NCBI GenBank assembly: GCA_033851955.1
Contig: JAWSVK010000008.1
Coordinates: forward strand, 35,377-99,376
Length of the DNA stretch: 64,000 nt
Direction of reading: 5' to 3'
Origin: Profundibacter sp033851955
GTDB lineage: Bacteria; Pseudomonadota; Alphaproteobacteria; Rhodobacterales; Rhodobacteraceae
Of the stretch, positions 25,936 through 34,045 are shown in pieces. Position numbers and translations under genes: made by a program. The notes beneath the pieces are model-generated. The model saw nothing but the letters and a program-made list of their open reading frames with translations, ran no database searches and had not been told where the DNA came from. How positions within the stretch are numbered: position 1 is the first letter of the stretch; every line of letters starts with the position of its first letter.

Positions 25936-26175
25936 GATGCCTGCGGCGCGGAGTTTGAGCATAATCAGAAACGATCTGGGAGATCGTTTCATGCGAAAAC
26001 GGGCGGAGCCCGGAAAAAGAAGAAAGGCGACGCAGCCCTTCATCTTGATTTGCAAAATGAAGGGCCGTCTCCTTTTACGGCCATCGGCGTCCCCGCCTGT
26101 ACCGCGTCTCAATATAAAAACAATTTTATTAAAATTTGGTTTCTTCTTTTCTCAAATATCCGCGCCGCAGGCATC
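25936..26175. repeat. 240-base element with terminal inverted repeats (MITE-like candidate)
   Basis: The ends carry a perfect 15-bp inverted repeat: GATGCCTGCGGCGCG at 25936-25950 and its complement at 26161-26175. Similarity continues inward (GGAGTTTGAG against GGATATTTGAG). Inside are two hairpins: a perfect 10-bp stem with a 3-base loop at 25968-25990, and a 9-bp stem at 26035-26065 flanked by GACG/CGTC. It fills nearly the whole gap between the acyl-CoA dehydrogenase and ligase genes. No transposase is encoded. Confidence 0.65.
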
Positions 26176-26205
26176 CAATATCCGATCATTCACCGGAGCC
26201 CACAG

Positions 26206-28248
26206 ATGAAACATAACCTAAACAGGCTTCTGCGGCCCAAATCCATCGCCATCATAGGCGGCGGCGCCTGGTGTGAAAACACCATCGTTCAAGCCCAAAA
26301 ATTCGGCTTTGCAGGACCAATCTGGCCTGTTCACCCGACCAAACCCCACCTCGCCGGTTGTAAAACCTTCGCCAACCTCGAAGCCCTACCCGCCGCCCCA
26401 GATGCTGTGTTTATTGGTATCAACAGCCAAAAAACAATCAACGCCGTCGAAGCCCTATCAAAGCTTGGTGCAGGCGGGGCCGTGTGTTTTGCCTCGGGGT
26501 TTCAAGAAGCATCGGGCGAGATAAAAGACGCAGCTGAGCTCCAACAACAGCTCTTGCTTGCCGCTGGCGAAATGCCGATCATCGGCCCCAATTGTTATGG
26601 CTTCATCAATGCGCTTGATGCCGCGCTTTTATGGCCAGACCAGCATGGCGTGCGCCAAGCAGACAGCGGCGTGGCCATAATCACCCAATCCTCAAACATC
26701 GCGATCAACATCACCATGCAACGCCGCGCCTTGCCGCTGGCCTATATGGTGACAGCGGGCAATCAGGCCCAGATCGGGCTGGCCGAAATCGGCGCAAACC
26801 TGTTGCAAGATCCGCGCGTCACTGCACTTGGTCTGCACATCGAAGGCGTCGGTGATCTGCGTGCGTTTGAAGCCCTCAGCCAACAAGCTGCAACCCTTGG
26901 CAAACCCATCATTGCCCTCAAAGTCGGCAGCTCAGAGCAAGCTCGCGCCGCCACCGTTTCCCATACGGCGTCCTTGGCCGGCAGCAACGCGGGTGCAAAC
27001 GCCCTGTTGCGCCGTCTTGGCGTCTCGCAAGTCGACACCTTGCCCGAATTCATCGAAGCCCTGAAACTGTTGCACATCACCGGTCCCCTCACCTCCAACC
27101 GCGTCGCGTCAATGTCCTGTTCCGGTGGTGAGGCCAGCCTGATGGCCGATCTTGCAGCGTCACAAGGCGTGACCTTCTCGCCCCTTAGCACCACGCAGCG
27201 CGGCAACCTACGAAACGCTTTGGGGCCAAAGGTCAAACTGGCCAACCCGCTGGATTACCACACCTACATCTGGGCCAATCCCGAGGCGATGACCGACGCC
27301 TTTACAGCGATGATGGAACCAAATCTGGGCCTTGGCATTTTGGTGTCGGATTTCCCGCGTGCCGACCTGTGCGACGCCTCGGAATGGGACTGCGTGATTA
27401 CCGCAATCACCCAGACCAAACAGCGCTGTAATCAACCCATGGCCATCGCGGCCTCTTTGCCTGAAAACATGCCCGAACCCGTCGCCCAGCAGCTCAGCGC
27501 GGCGGGTATCGTCCCACTTTGTGGCCTACCCGAGGCCTTGACCGCAGCCCGCGTCGGGGCTGAATGTGGGCAGGTTTGCGGCCCGTTTGAACCCGTGCTG
27601 TTGCCCCGTGTTCCAATCAAACCACTAGCGCTCACGGAGGCGCAGGCCAAAGCCGCTCTTGCTCAGCACGGGCTGGTTATTCCGGCCGCAAAAACGGCCC
27701 ATCAAAGCGACCTGACCGAGACCGCCGTGTCTGTCGGTTTCCCGCTGGTGCTTAAGGGCCAAGGTCTGGTGCATAAAACCGAATCTGGTGCAGTGGCTCT
27801 GAACCTGACCGACGTCAGCCAAGTCACCAAAGCCGCCGCAAAGATGCCCTGTGACAGCTTCCTTCTGGAACAAATGATCACGGGCACCCTGTGTGAAATG
27901 TTGATCGGTGTGGTGCTTGATCCGGCCCATGGGTATGTGCTGACCATCGGTGCGGGGGGCATCCTAACAGAGCTGCTGAGCGACAGCGCATCCCTGCTGA
28001 TCCCCGCCAAGGCAATCGACATCAAAACTGCCATTTCCACGCTAAAAATGTCCCGCCTGCTGGACGGTTACCGCGGTGCCCCAGCCGCCAATATCGACGC
28101 TATTGTTGACGCGGTGCTGGCAGTGCAGGACTATGTAGTCCAACACCACGGCACCATTACAGAGGTCGAAGTGAACCCTCTGCTGTGCCTGCCCGATCGC
28201 GCCATCGCGGTCGACGCCCTGATCCTGATCGGAGAAAAAGATGACTGA
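26206..28248 (+). CDS. NDP-forming acyl-CoA ligase
   Basis: A 680-residue fused ADP-forming acyl-CoA synthetase. An N-terminal CoA-binding domain (RPKSIAIIGGGAW) and succinyl-CoA-ligase-like domains come first; the phosphohistidine region is expected around VSHTASLAGS (near residue 250). A C-terminal ATP-grasp domain follows (about residues 465-680; GFPLVLKGQGLVHKTESGAVALN, then EVEVNPLL). GGAG precedes the ATG at 26206; longer readings run back through the repeat element and are rejected. It probably activates the acid degraded by this operon, perhaps gamma-butyrobetaine or carnitine. Confidence 0.9.
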   Translation: MKHNLNRLLRPKSIAIIGGGAWCENTIVQAQKFGFAGPIWPVHPTKPHLAGCKTFANLEALPAAPDAVFIGINSQKTINAVEALSKLGAGGAVCFASGFQEASGEIKDAAELQQQLLLAAGEMPIIGPNCYGFINALDAALLWPDQHGVRQADSGVAIITQSSNIAINITMQRRALPLAYMVTAGNQAQIGLAEIGANLLQDPRVTALGLHIEGVGDLRAFEALSQQAATLGKPIIALKVGSSEQARAATVSHTASLAGSNAGANALLRRLGVSQVDTLPEFIEALKLLHITGPLTSNRVASMSCSGGEASLMADLAASQGVTFSPLSTTQRGNLRNALGPKVKLANPLDYHTYIWANPEAMTDAFTAMMEPNLGLGILVSDFPRADLCDASEWDCVITAITQTKQRCNQPMAIAASLPENMPEPVAQQLSAAGIVPLCGLPEALTAARVGAECGQVCGPFEPVLLPRVPIKPLALTEAQAKAALAQHGLVIPAAKTAHQSDLTETAVSVGFPLVLKGQGLVHKTESGAVALNLTDVSQVTKAAAKMPCDSFLLEQMITGTLCEMLIGVVLDPAHGYVLTIGAGGILTELLSDSASLLIPAKAIDIKTAISTLKMSRLLDGYRGAPAANIDAIVDAVLAVQDYVVQHHGTITEVEVNPLLCLPDRAIAVDALILIGEKDD

Positions 28249-29026
28249 CTCGCCCATCAAAACCCGCACCATCGGCAAAGTGCTAGAAATTACCCTCGAC
28301 CGCCCCAAGGCCAACGCGATTGATCTGGCCACCAGCCGGATCATGGGCCAAGTGTTTGCCGATTTTCGCGATGACCCCGACTTGCGCGTGGCCATTATAA
28401 CAGGGGCTGGTGACAAGTTTTTCTGCCCCGGTTGGGATTTGAAAGCCGCCGCAGATGGCGACGCAGTGGATGGCGATTACGGCGTCGGCGGCTTTGGCGG
28501 TTTGCAAGAATTGCCCGATATGAACAAACCCGTGATTGCCGCTGTAAACGGCATTGCTTGTGGCGGCGGGTTGGAGCTGGCTCTGTCATGTGATCTGATC
28601 CTAGCGGCCGATCATGCCAGTTTTGCGCTGCCCGAAATCAACTCTGGCACTGTTGCCGACGCGGCCTCGATCAAACTGCCCAAACGCATTCCTTATCATG
28701 TTGCGATGGACATGCTGCTGACGGGGCGCTGGTTGGACGTTGAAGAGGCGCATAGGTGGGGATTTGTAAACCACATCCACCCCGCCGAAACGCTGATGGA
28801 ACAAGCACATGCATTGGCTGCCATGCTGGCTGACGGGCCACCTCTGGTGTTTGCCGCAATCAAAGAAGTGGTGCGCGAAGCTGAAAACATGAAGTTCCAA
28901 GACGCGCTGGACAAAATCACTGGCAGTGAATTTCCGACCATCAAAACGCTCTATACCTCGGATGACCAGCTGGAGGGCGCACGCGCCTTTGCTGAAAAAC
29001 GAGACCCTGTTTGGAAGGGCAAATAG
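28241..29026 (+). CDS. caiD: Crotonase-family enzyme closely resembling carnitinyl-CoA dehydratase
   Basis: A 261-residue crotonase. Segments match E. coli CaiD strongly as I recall it: LEITLDRPKANAID, then FRDDPDLRVAIITGAG, GWDLKAAADG, KPVIAAVNG and the end AFAEKRDPVWKGK. The oxyanion-hole loops and the two glutamates (GGGLELALSCD; ALPEINSG) are present. CaiD hydrates crotonobetainyl-CoA to carnitinyl-CoA. The start overlaps the ligase stop by eight bases. This gene is the best single clue to the pathway; a related crotonase with another substrate is the alternative. Confidence 0.85.
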   Translation: MTDSPIKTRTIGKVLEITLDRPKANAIDLATSRIMGQVFADFRDDPDLRVAIITGAGDKFFCPGWDLKAAADGDAVDGDYGVGGFGGLQELPDMNKPVIAAVNGIACGGGLELALSCDLILAADHASFALPEINSGTVADAASIKLPKRIPYHVAMDMLLTGRWLDVEEAHRWGFVNHIHPAETLMEQAHALAAMLADGPPLVFAAIKEVVREAENMKFQDALDKITGSEFPTIKTLYTSDDQLEGARAFAEKRDPVWKGK

Positions 29027-29030
29027 ACGG

Positions 29031-29750
29031 TTACAGCTTGCGAAACGTCATGTAATGCGGCACGCGATCCTCGCGCAGTGCCTTTTGCTCATAGCGCGTG
29101 GATATCCAGTCACTCCAGGGCTTACGCCAATCCTCTGGGCCCTCGGCCAACCACTCAAAATCATCGCGTGCCATCATCTGCTCCATAGTCTGGCGCACAT
29201 AATCGGGAATGTCGGTGGCCACGCGAAAAATCGCGCCCTTTTTCAAAACCCGCGCCAACGGGTCCAGATGCTCGGGTGTTACAAAGCGGCGTCTATGGTG
29301 CCGCGCTTTGGGCCATGGATCAGGGTACAGCAAAAATGCGCGGTCAATTGACGCCTCAGGCAAAACCTCGAACATATCGCGCACATCATTCGGGTAGACA
29401 GCGACATTGCTGACTTTGGCCTTGCGGATTTTACCCAGCAGCATCGCCACGCCATTGATATATGGCTCGCAGCCAATAATGCCGACGTCAGGGTTTTGCG
29501 CGGCCTGATGCACCATATGTTCACCGCCGCCAAAGCCGATTTCCAACCACACGGGCTTGCCGTCAAACAACGTCGCCAAATCCAACGGGGTGCGGTCGGG
29601 ATTGTCCTCCCAACTCACGGGGCCAGGGCTTAACCCCGCCAAATCCTCATCCAGATAAGTTTTTTGGCTGCCCCGCAGGCCCTTACCCTTTAGGCGGCCA
29701 TAGAAATTACGTACTGGTTTGGTTTTCTGTGGTTTGGCTTCTTCAGTCAT
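29031..29750 (-). CDS. trmB: tRNA (guanine-N7-)-methyltransferase
   Basis: A 239-residue SAM enzyme that makes m7G46 in tRNA variable loops. Typical segments are VWLEIGFGGGEHM (motif I), GCEPYINGV, FLLYPDPWPKARHHRRRF (a TrmB hallmark) and the C-terminal TRYEQKALRE. The ATG at 29750 is preferred over the TTG at 29765. It lies downstream of metK on the same strand, separated by two hairpins. It is convergent with the caiD-like gene. Confidence 0.95.
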   Translation of the reverse strand: MTEEAKPQKTKPVRNFYGRLKGKGLRGSQKTYLDEDLAGLSPGPVSWEDNPDRTPLDLATLFDGKPVWLEIGFGGGEHMVHQAAQNPDVGIIGCEPYINGVAMLLGKIRKAKVSNVAVYPNDVRDMFEVLPEASIDRAFLLYPDPWPKARHHRRRFVTPEHLDPLARVLKKGAIFRVATDIPDYVRQTMEQMMARDDFEWLAEGPEDWRKPWSDWISTRYEQKALREDRVPHYMTFRKL

Positions 29751-29769
29751 CTGTTCGTTTTCCAAAAAG

Positions 29770-29794
29770 AAGGGCGGGCAATCTGCCCACCCTT
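29770..29794. terminator. Second hairpin between metK and trmB
   Basis: AAGGGCGGGCA pairs with TGCCCACCCTT around a 3-base loop, with one mismatch. It stands 14 bases from the terminator-like hairpin at 29808-29835. It has no good T tract on the minus strand, so it may act on RNA stability instead. Confidence 0.4.
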
Positions 29795-29807
29795 ATGTTC
29801 ATAGTCG

Positions 29808-29835
29808 AAAAGGCGCGGGGTTTCCCCCGCCTTTT
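29808..29835 (-). terminator. Intrinsic terminator downstream of metK
   Basis: On the minus strand an AAAAGGCGGGGG arm pairs with CCCCGCGCCTTTT, one base bulged, loop of three. The arm ends in TTTT. It lies a few bases after the metK stop. Confidence 0.65.
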
Positions 29836-29841
29836 AGGTCT

Positions 29842-31023
29842 TTATACAGCTTTTTTCAAAGCCTCAACCAGATCGGTTTTTTCCCAGCTGAACCCGCCGT
29901 CGGCTTCGGGCGCACGGCCAAAGTGGCCATAGGCCGCTGTGCGCTCATAAATTGGCCGGTTCATGCCAAGCTTGGTCCGAATGCCCTGCGGCGTCAGATC
30001 AATCACCTGATCAATGGCTTTTTCGATCTCGCTGTCATGCACTTCGCCAGTGCCGAAAGTGTCACAATAAATCGACAAAGGCCGTGCAATCCCAATGGCA
30101 TAAGACAATTGGATCGTACAACGCTTGGCCATGCCAGAGGCCACAACGTTCTTCGCCAAATAGCGCGCGACATAGGCCGCTGAACGGTCAACTTTGGTTG
30201 GGTCTTTGCCTGAGAACGCGCCGCCACCGTGCGGAGCTGCACCACCATATGTATCAACGATGATCTTGCGACCCGTCAGGCCTGCGTCCCCATCAGGGCC
30301 GCCGATGACGAAAATACCGGTTGGGTTCACCCACCATTTGGTCGCTTCGGTCACCCAAGCATCCGGCAGCACTTCGCGGATATAGGGCTCCACGATGGCG
30401 CGGATGTCATCTGATGTTTGGGTTTCGTCAGAATGCTGGGTCGACAGCACGATTGAGGTCACTTCAACAGGTTTGCCATCTTCATACCGCAACGAGATTT
30501 GCGATTTGGCATCTGGGCGCAATGTTGGCTCGGTGCCGTCTTTGCGCACCTCGGCCAAACGGCGCAAAATAGCGTGAGCATATTGGATCGGGGCTGGCAT
30601 CAGCTCGGGTGTTTCATCAACCGCATAGCCAAACATGATGCCCTGATCGCCAGCGCCCTCATCTTTGTCAGCGCCCGCGTCCACGCCCTGCGCAATATGC
30701 GCGGATTGGGGGTGCAGCAGGTTGGTTATTTCAACGTTTTTCCAGTGAAATTGCTCTTGCTCATAGCCAATGTCTTTGATGCAATCGCGGGCGATCTGAT
30801 CGACCTTGCCCAAATACTCATTCAGCTTGGATTTGTCTGACAGGCCAACTTCGCCGCCAATAACAACGCGGTTGGTGGTGGCGAATGTTTCGCAGGCCAC
30901 GCGCGCTTCGGGTTCTTCCGCCAGAAAGGCGTCTAAAACAGCGTCTGAAATGCGGTCGCACAATTTATCAGGGTGTCCCTCAGAAACGGATTCCGAGGTG
31001 AAAGTGAAATTCTTACGGGTCAT
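29842..31023 (-). CDS. metK: S-adenosylmethionine synthetase
   Basis: A 393-residue methionine adenosyltransferase making SAM from methionine and ATP. Motifs: SVSEGHPDKLCDRISDAVLDA with the ATP/metal histidine, the methionine-site loop GAGDQGIMFGYA, and the P-loop-like GGGAFSGKDPTKVDRSAAY. Length is normal. Its leader carries a SAM/SAH-type riboswitch that contains the GGAG ribosome site, so high SAM should switch off translation. A terminator hairpin follows the gene. Confidence 0.98.
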   Translation of the reverse strand: MTRKNFTFTSESVSEGHPDKLCDRISDAVLDAFLAEEPEARVACETFATTNRVVIGGEVGLSDKSKLNEYLGKVDQIARDCIKDIGYEQEQFHWKNVEITNLLHPQSAHIAQGVDAGADKDEGAGDQGIMFGYAVDETPELMPAPIQYAHAILRRLAEVRKDGTEPTLRPDAKSQISLRYEDGKPVEVTSIVLSTQHSDETQTSDDIRAIVEPYIREVLPDAWVTEATKWWVNPTGIFVIGGPDGDAGLTGRKIIVDTYGGAAPHGGGAFSGKDPTKVDRSAAYVARYLAKNVVASGMAKRCTIQLSYAIGIARPLSIYCDTFGTGEVHDSEIEKAIDQVIDLTPQGIRTKLGMNRPIYERTAAYGHFGRAPEADGGFSWEKTDLVEALKKAV

Positions 31024-31029
31024 GAATAG

Positions 31030-31073
31030 TGCTCCAGTCTAGTTGCGTTGCCACGTCAGGAAGCCGTTGTGGC
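31030..31073 (-). ncRNA. SAM/SAH riboswitch in the metK leader
   Basis: Read on the minus strand the leader contains CCACAACGGCTTCCTGACG followed by TGGCAAC and, after a short linker, TGGAGCA seven bases before the metK ATG. These match the conserved core of the SAM/SAH riboswitch, including the stem CCAC/GTGG and the downstream pseudoknot strand. The GGAG at 31032-31035 serves as both pseudoknot partner and ribosome-binding site, the known translational mechanism. The class is known almost only from metK leaders in Rhodobacterales. Confidence 0.93.
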
Positions 31074-31088
31074 AAATTCGATCATCAT

Positions 31089-31117
31089 CCGATACGCCGC
31101 TGACCTATGCGGGTCAA
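31089..31117 (-). promoter_or_regulatory. metK: Predicted metK promoter
   Basis: TTGACC (31112-31117) and TATCGG (31089-31094) are separated by 17 bases on the minus strand. A transcript starting about seven bases on would begin just before the riboswitch. The -35 box overlaps the lnt stop codon. The -10 match is weak. Confidence 0.45.
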
Positions 31118-32631
31118 CTGTTATCCCTGCGTCTTTTTAGCAATAGAAGCGCAGCACTGATTATCAGCAACAGTATAACCGGTAAATCACCGCTCCGCGC
31201 ATAGATCGTGATTGGCAAAGCTGGTGGCAATTCCACATCCAAATAGCCCGCGATTCCGAGCCCCAAAGACGCCGTGATTTGGCCGCGCCCGTCAATCATC
31301 GCCGAGATGCCTGTGTTGGCCGCGCGCACCATTGGCAAGCCCTGCTCGATGGCGCGAAATCTGGCTTGGGCCAGATGTTGTTGCGGGCCGGTGAACCGGC
31401 CGAACCACGCGTCATTGGTGATGTGCAACAACCAGTCCGCCCGCGTGGTGACGGCACCAATTTCAGCCGGAAATATTGCCTCATAGCAGATCAACGGCAT
31501 CGCTTTGCCAAGTCCGGGAACGTCGATCAGCCGCAGGCCACTACCGGTGCCAAACCCGTAGCCCTCTTTGGCCGCTAACCCCTTTAAGTTAAGAGCCGAG
31601 GCCAACGCTCCAAGGGGCATATATTCACCAAACGGCACCAGATGGCTTTTGTCATAAACATCCAAAATGTCGCCACCCGCACCCAGCACGGCCAATGAAT
31701 TATAGTATTGGTTTTGGTCCCGTCGCTGAACACCTAGAATAACAGGCACATCCCCTGCGGCCCCTGAAATCACATCAAACGCGCCCTGCGCGGTGCCCAG
31801 CAGATACGGCACCGAGGTCTCGGGCCAGATGATCACATTCGGCGCCGCCGCTTTGGCCTCGCCCGAAGTGAACCCCAAAGAGCGGTTGAAGAACACGGGG
31901 ATCATCTCGGGATCCCATTTTTGGTGTTGCGGCGCGTTGGGTTGGATCAGGCGCACAATCGGGCGTGGCTCTTTGGCCAGACCGATAGAGGGATGCCCCT
32001 GACTAAGTGCGGCTTGGGCCAGACCAAAGCCGATCATTGCACCGAATGGTAAGACCACCAAAGGCACTAGAATTAAACGTTTTGAATGATATAGCGCCGT
32101 GACCAATGCCCAAACGCCAAACAGCGTTATAAGCGTCAAACCATGTGGGCCGATGATCGCGGCCAGTTGGTCAAGTCCCGCGTCCAGCCAGATATACCCC
32201 AATAAACCCCACGGAAACCCAGTCAGAATATAGGTACGTGCCACTTCGGCGACGGTCCAAAACACCACCAAAGCCACGGCATTGCCCTGTTTGCGCGCAA
32301 ATCCAAAGGCCGCCGCCCAAAACAACGCTAATCCGCCCGCCATGCCAATCAGCGCAAAGGGGGCCATCCAACCATGCCGCGCGACGTCCACCAAGAACGG
32401 CTCGACAATCCAGCTTAATACCAGCCCGAAATAGCCAACGCCAAAAGCCCAGCCGATCCACGCCGCTTGCCGCGGTGTTTCAGCGGCACGAAACAGAACA
32501 AAGCCCACCACCAGCCCCACAACGCCCAGCCAGACCATCGAAAACGGCGCTTGTGCTAGGCCGGTCAGGCCTCCGCCGAGAACGCCCGCCAACATCTTGC
32601 GTCGCAAAGTCCACGCCGCAAGATCAAGCAC
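31114..32631 (-). CDS. lnt: Apolipoprotein N-acyltransferase
   Basis: A 505-residue inner-membrane enzyme adding the third acyl chain to lipoproteins. About seven hydrophobic segments fill residues 10-210. A periplasmic nitrilase-like domain follows with the triad: Glu in IWPETSVPYL, Lys in DKSHLVPFGEYMP, and Cys in MPLICYEAIFP. A last membrane segment lies near the C-terminus (PVILLLIISAALLLL). It begins with GTG at 32631, preceded by GGAGG at proper distance. It overlaps the end of the CorC-like gene by eight bases, which indicates coupling. Confidence 0.96.
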   Translation of the reverse strand: MLDLAAWTLRRKMLAGVLGGGLTGLAQAPFSMVWLGVVGLVVGFVLFRAAETPRQAAWIGWAFGVGYFGLVLSWIVEPFLVDVARHGWMAPFALIGMAGGLALFWAAAFGFARKQGNAVALVVFWTVAEVARTYILTGFPWGLLGYIWLDAGLDQLAAIIGPHGLTLITLFGVWALVTALYHSKRLILVPLVVLPFGAMIGFGLAQAALSQGHPSIGLAKEPRPIVRLIQPNAPQHQKWDPEMIPVFFNRSLGFTSGEAKAAAPNVIIWPETSVPYLLGTAQGAFDVISGAAGDVPVILGVQRRDQNQYYNSLAVLGAGGDILDVYDKSHLVPFGEYMPLGALASALNLKGLAAKEGYGFGTGSGLRLIDVPGLGKAMPLICYEAIFPAEIGAVTTRADWLLHITNDAWFGRFTGPQQHLAQARFRAIEQGLPMVRAANTGISAMIDGRGQITASLGLGIAGYLDVELPPALPITIYARSGDLPVILLLIISAALLLLKRRRDNS

Positions 32632-33505
32632 CCACAGCCTCCGGCAGATGCACCCGCAACCGTTTGATCCGGCGCAGGTCTGCTTCGACGATCTCGAACT
32701 CCGGCCCCTTTGGATGCGCTACAACCTCGCCACGCGCCGGCACATGCCCAGACAACATGAACACCAAACCGCCAAGGGTCTCGATCTCTTCGTCCTCATG
32801 GGCCTCCGCCAGCTTGCGGCCAATCTCGGCCTCAAACTCATCCAGCGGCGTGCGGGCCAAGGCCAAATAGCAACCCGGCCCCTCTTTGACCCAGAACTGA
32901 TCCTCTTCCAGATCATGTTCATCCTCGATCTCGCCGATCACCTGCTCGACCAGATCCTCAAGCGTGACCAATCCATCAACGCCGCCATATTCATCAATCA
33001 CCAAGGCCATATGAATCCGTTCAGCCTGCATTTTCTGCAGCAAAACCCCGATTGGCATTGACGGTGGTGCAAACAGCAAAGGGCGCACCAATTTTTTCAG
33101 ATTGAACCGTCCACCATTGCCACTGAACCCGTGTTTCAGGGCGAAATCCTTAAGATGGACCAGTCCGATGGGCGTATCCAGCGTTTCAGTATAAACTGGT
33201 ATCCGCGTCAGACCGCTTTTGCGAAACAGGTCAACCAGATCATCCTTTTTAATGTCGTCAGGCACCGCAATAATTTCAGCCTTTGGTACCGCAACATCCT
33301 CCAATGACATCCGGCTTAGGTTTGACATGCCACGCACGTCTCCCGCGACCACCGCCACTTCTGGCGCGCCTGCTGGGTTTTCATTACCGATGTCTGTGGG
33401 GCTCAATGCTCCAACAATGCGGCTCCAAAAGCCGCGCTGTTCTTTTATCTCTCCATCCCGCGCGCTTTGCGCCGCGTCACTGGAACCGTCTGTCGTGTCG
33501 CCCAT
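32624..33505 (-). CDS. CorC/HlyC-type CBS-domain protein
   Basis: A 293-residue cytosolic protein with a CBS pair (about residues 65-195; VPKAEIIAVPDDI, then LVIDEYGGVDGLVTLEDLVEQVIGEI) and a C-terminal CorC_HlyC domain (about residues 205-285; TLGGLVFMLSGHVP). E. coli YbeX/CorC has been linked to magnesium efflux and ribosome biology. The run phoH-ybeY-corC-lnt is the classic ybeZYX-lnt order, supporting the assignment. Confidence 0.94.
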   Translation of the reverse strand: MGDTTDGSSDAAQSARDGEIKEQRGFWSRIVGALSPTDIGNENPAGAPEVAVVAGDVRGMSNLSRMSLEDVAVPKAEIIAVPDDIKKDDLVDLFRKSGLTRIPVYTETLDTPIGLVHLKDFALKHGFSGNGGRFNLKKLVRPLLFAPPSMPIGVLLQKMQAERIHMALVIDEYGGVDGLVTLEDLVEQVIGEIEDEHDLEEDQFWVKEGPGCYLALARTPLDEFEAEIGRKLAEAHEDEEIETLGGLVFMLSGHVPARGEVVAHPKGPEFEIVEADLRRIKRLRVHLPEAVGA

Positions 33506-33538
33506 TATCCCTTTCCAAATTTGCCAAGCGTTTTACGC

Positions 33539-34045
33539 TTAGCCCCTATATGGGTCCGATATACCCAGTTTGCCAAGCACTTCACCCTCTAATGTCTCCA
33601 TTATTAGGGCATCTTGCTCTGATATGTGATCATAACCCAACAGATGTAACACCCCATGGATTAATAAATGTGCCACATGGTCCGCAATCGGCTTGTTGGC
33701 GCGGGCGGCCTCGGCAACGCATGTATCATAGGAAATGGCAATATCGCCCAAGTCCTCGGGCATGCCAGCTGGGTCGGGAACCGGTTTTGGCGGGTGTTGC
33801 CCTGTGCAGGCCCGATCAAGACTGGGCCACGACAAAACATTCGTTGGCATAGGCTTGCCGCGAAACTCGGCGTTCAGATCAGCAATGCGCGCATCGTCAC
33901 AGGCCAACAGGCTGACCTCAAAATGCTGTGCGTCAATGTCCAGATGGGTTAGCGTTGTGGCAACGGCCTGCTCAGCCAACGTCTCAACCTCTAGCGCCGC
34001 CCAGCGCGAGTCTTCAACGTTCACCGCAATCAAATCAGACGTCAT
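33539..34045 (-). CDS. ybeY: Endoribonuclease YbeY (16S rRNA maturation)
   Basis: A 168-residue single-strand endoribonuclease acting in 16S rRNA 3'-end maturation and ribosome quality control. The zinc-binding signature HGVLHLLGYDH is complete. The N-terminal region has LNAEFRGKPMPTNVLSW, typical of the family. The ATG at 34045 has GAGG just upstream and overlaps the end of the phoH-like gene by 11 bases, so I prefer it over longer readings. Confidence 0.95.
   Translation of the reverse strand: MTSDLIAVNVEDSRWAALEVETLAEQAVATTLTHLDIDAQHFEVSLLACDDARIADLNAEFRGKPMPTNVLSWPSLDRACTGQHPPKPVPDPAGMPEDLGDIAISYDTCVAEAARANKPIADHVAHLLIHGVLHLLGYDHISEQDALIMETLEGEVLGKLGISDPYRG

Noticed and set aside
25927..26112. 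Small 61-codon protein on the minus strand in the dehydrogenase-ligase gap
   Set aside because: It coincides with the inverted-repeat element and its hairpins; the frame is better explained as part of that repeat.
26050..26205. Longer N-terminus for the NDP-forming ligase
   Set aside because: The extra 52 codons lie mostly in the repeat element; the ATG at 26206 has a good ribosome site and the family N-terminus.
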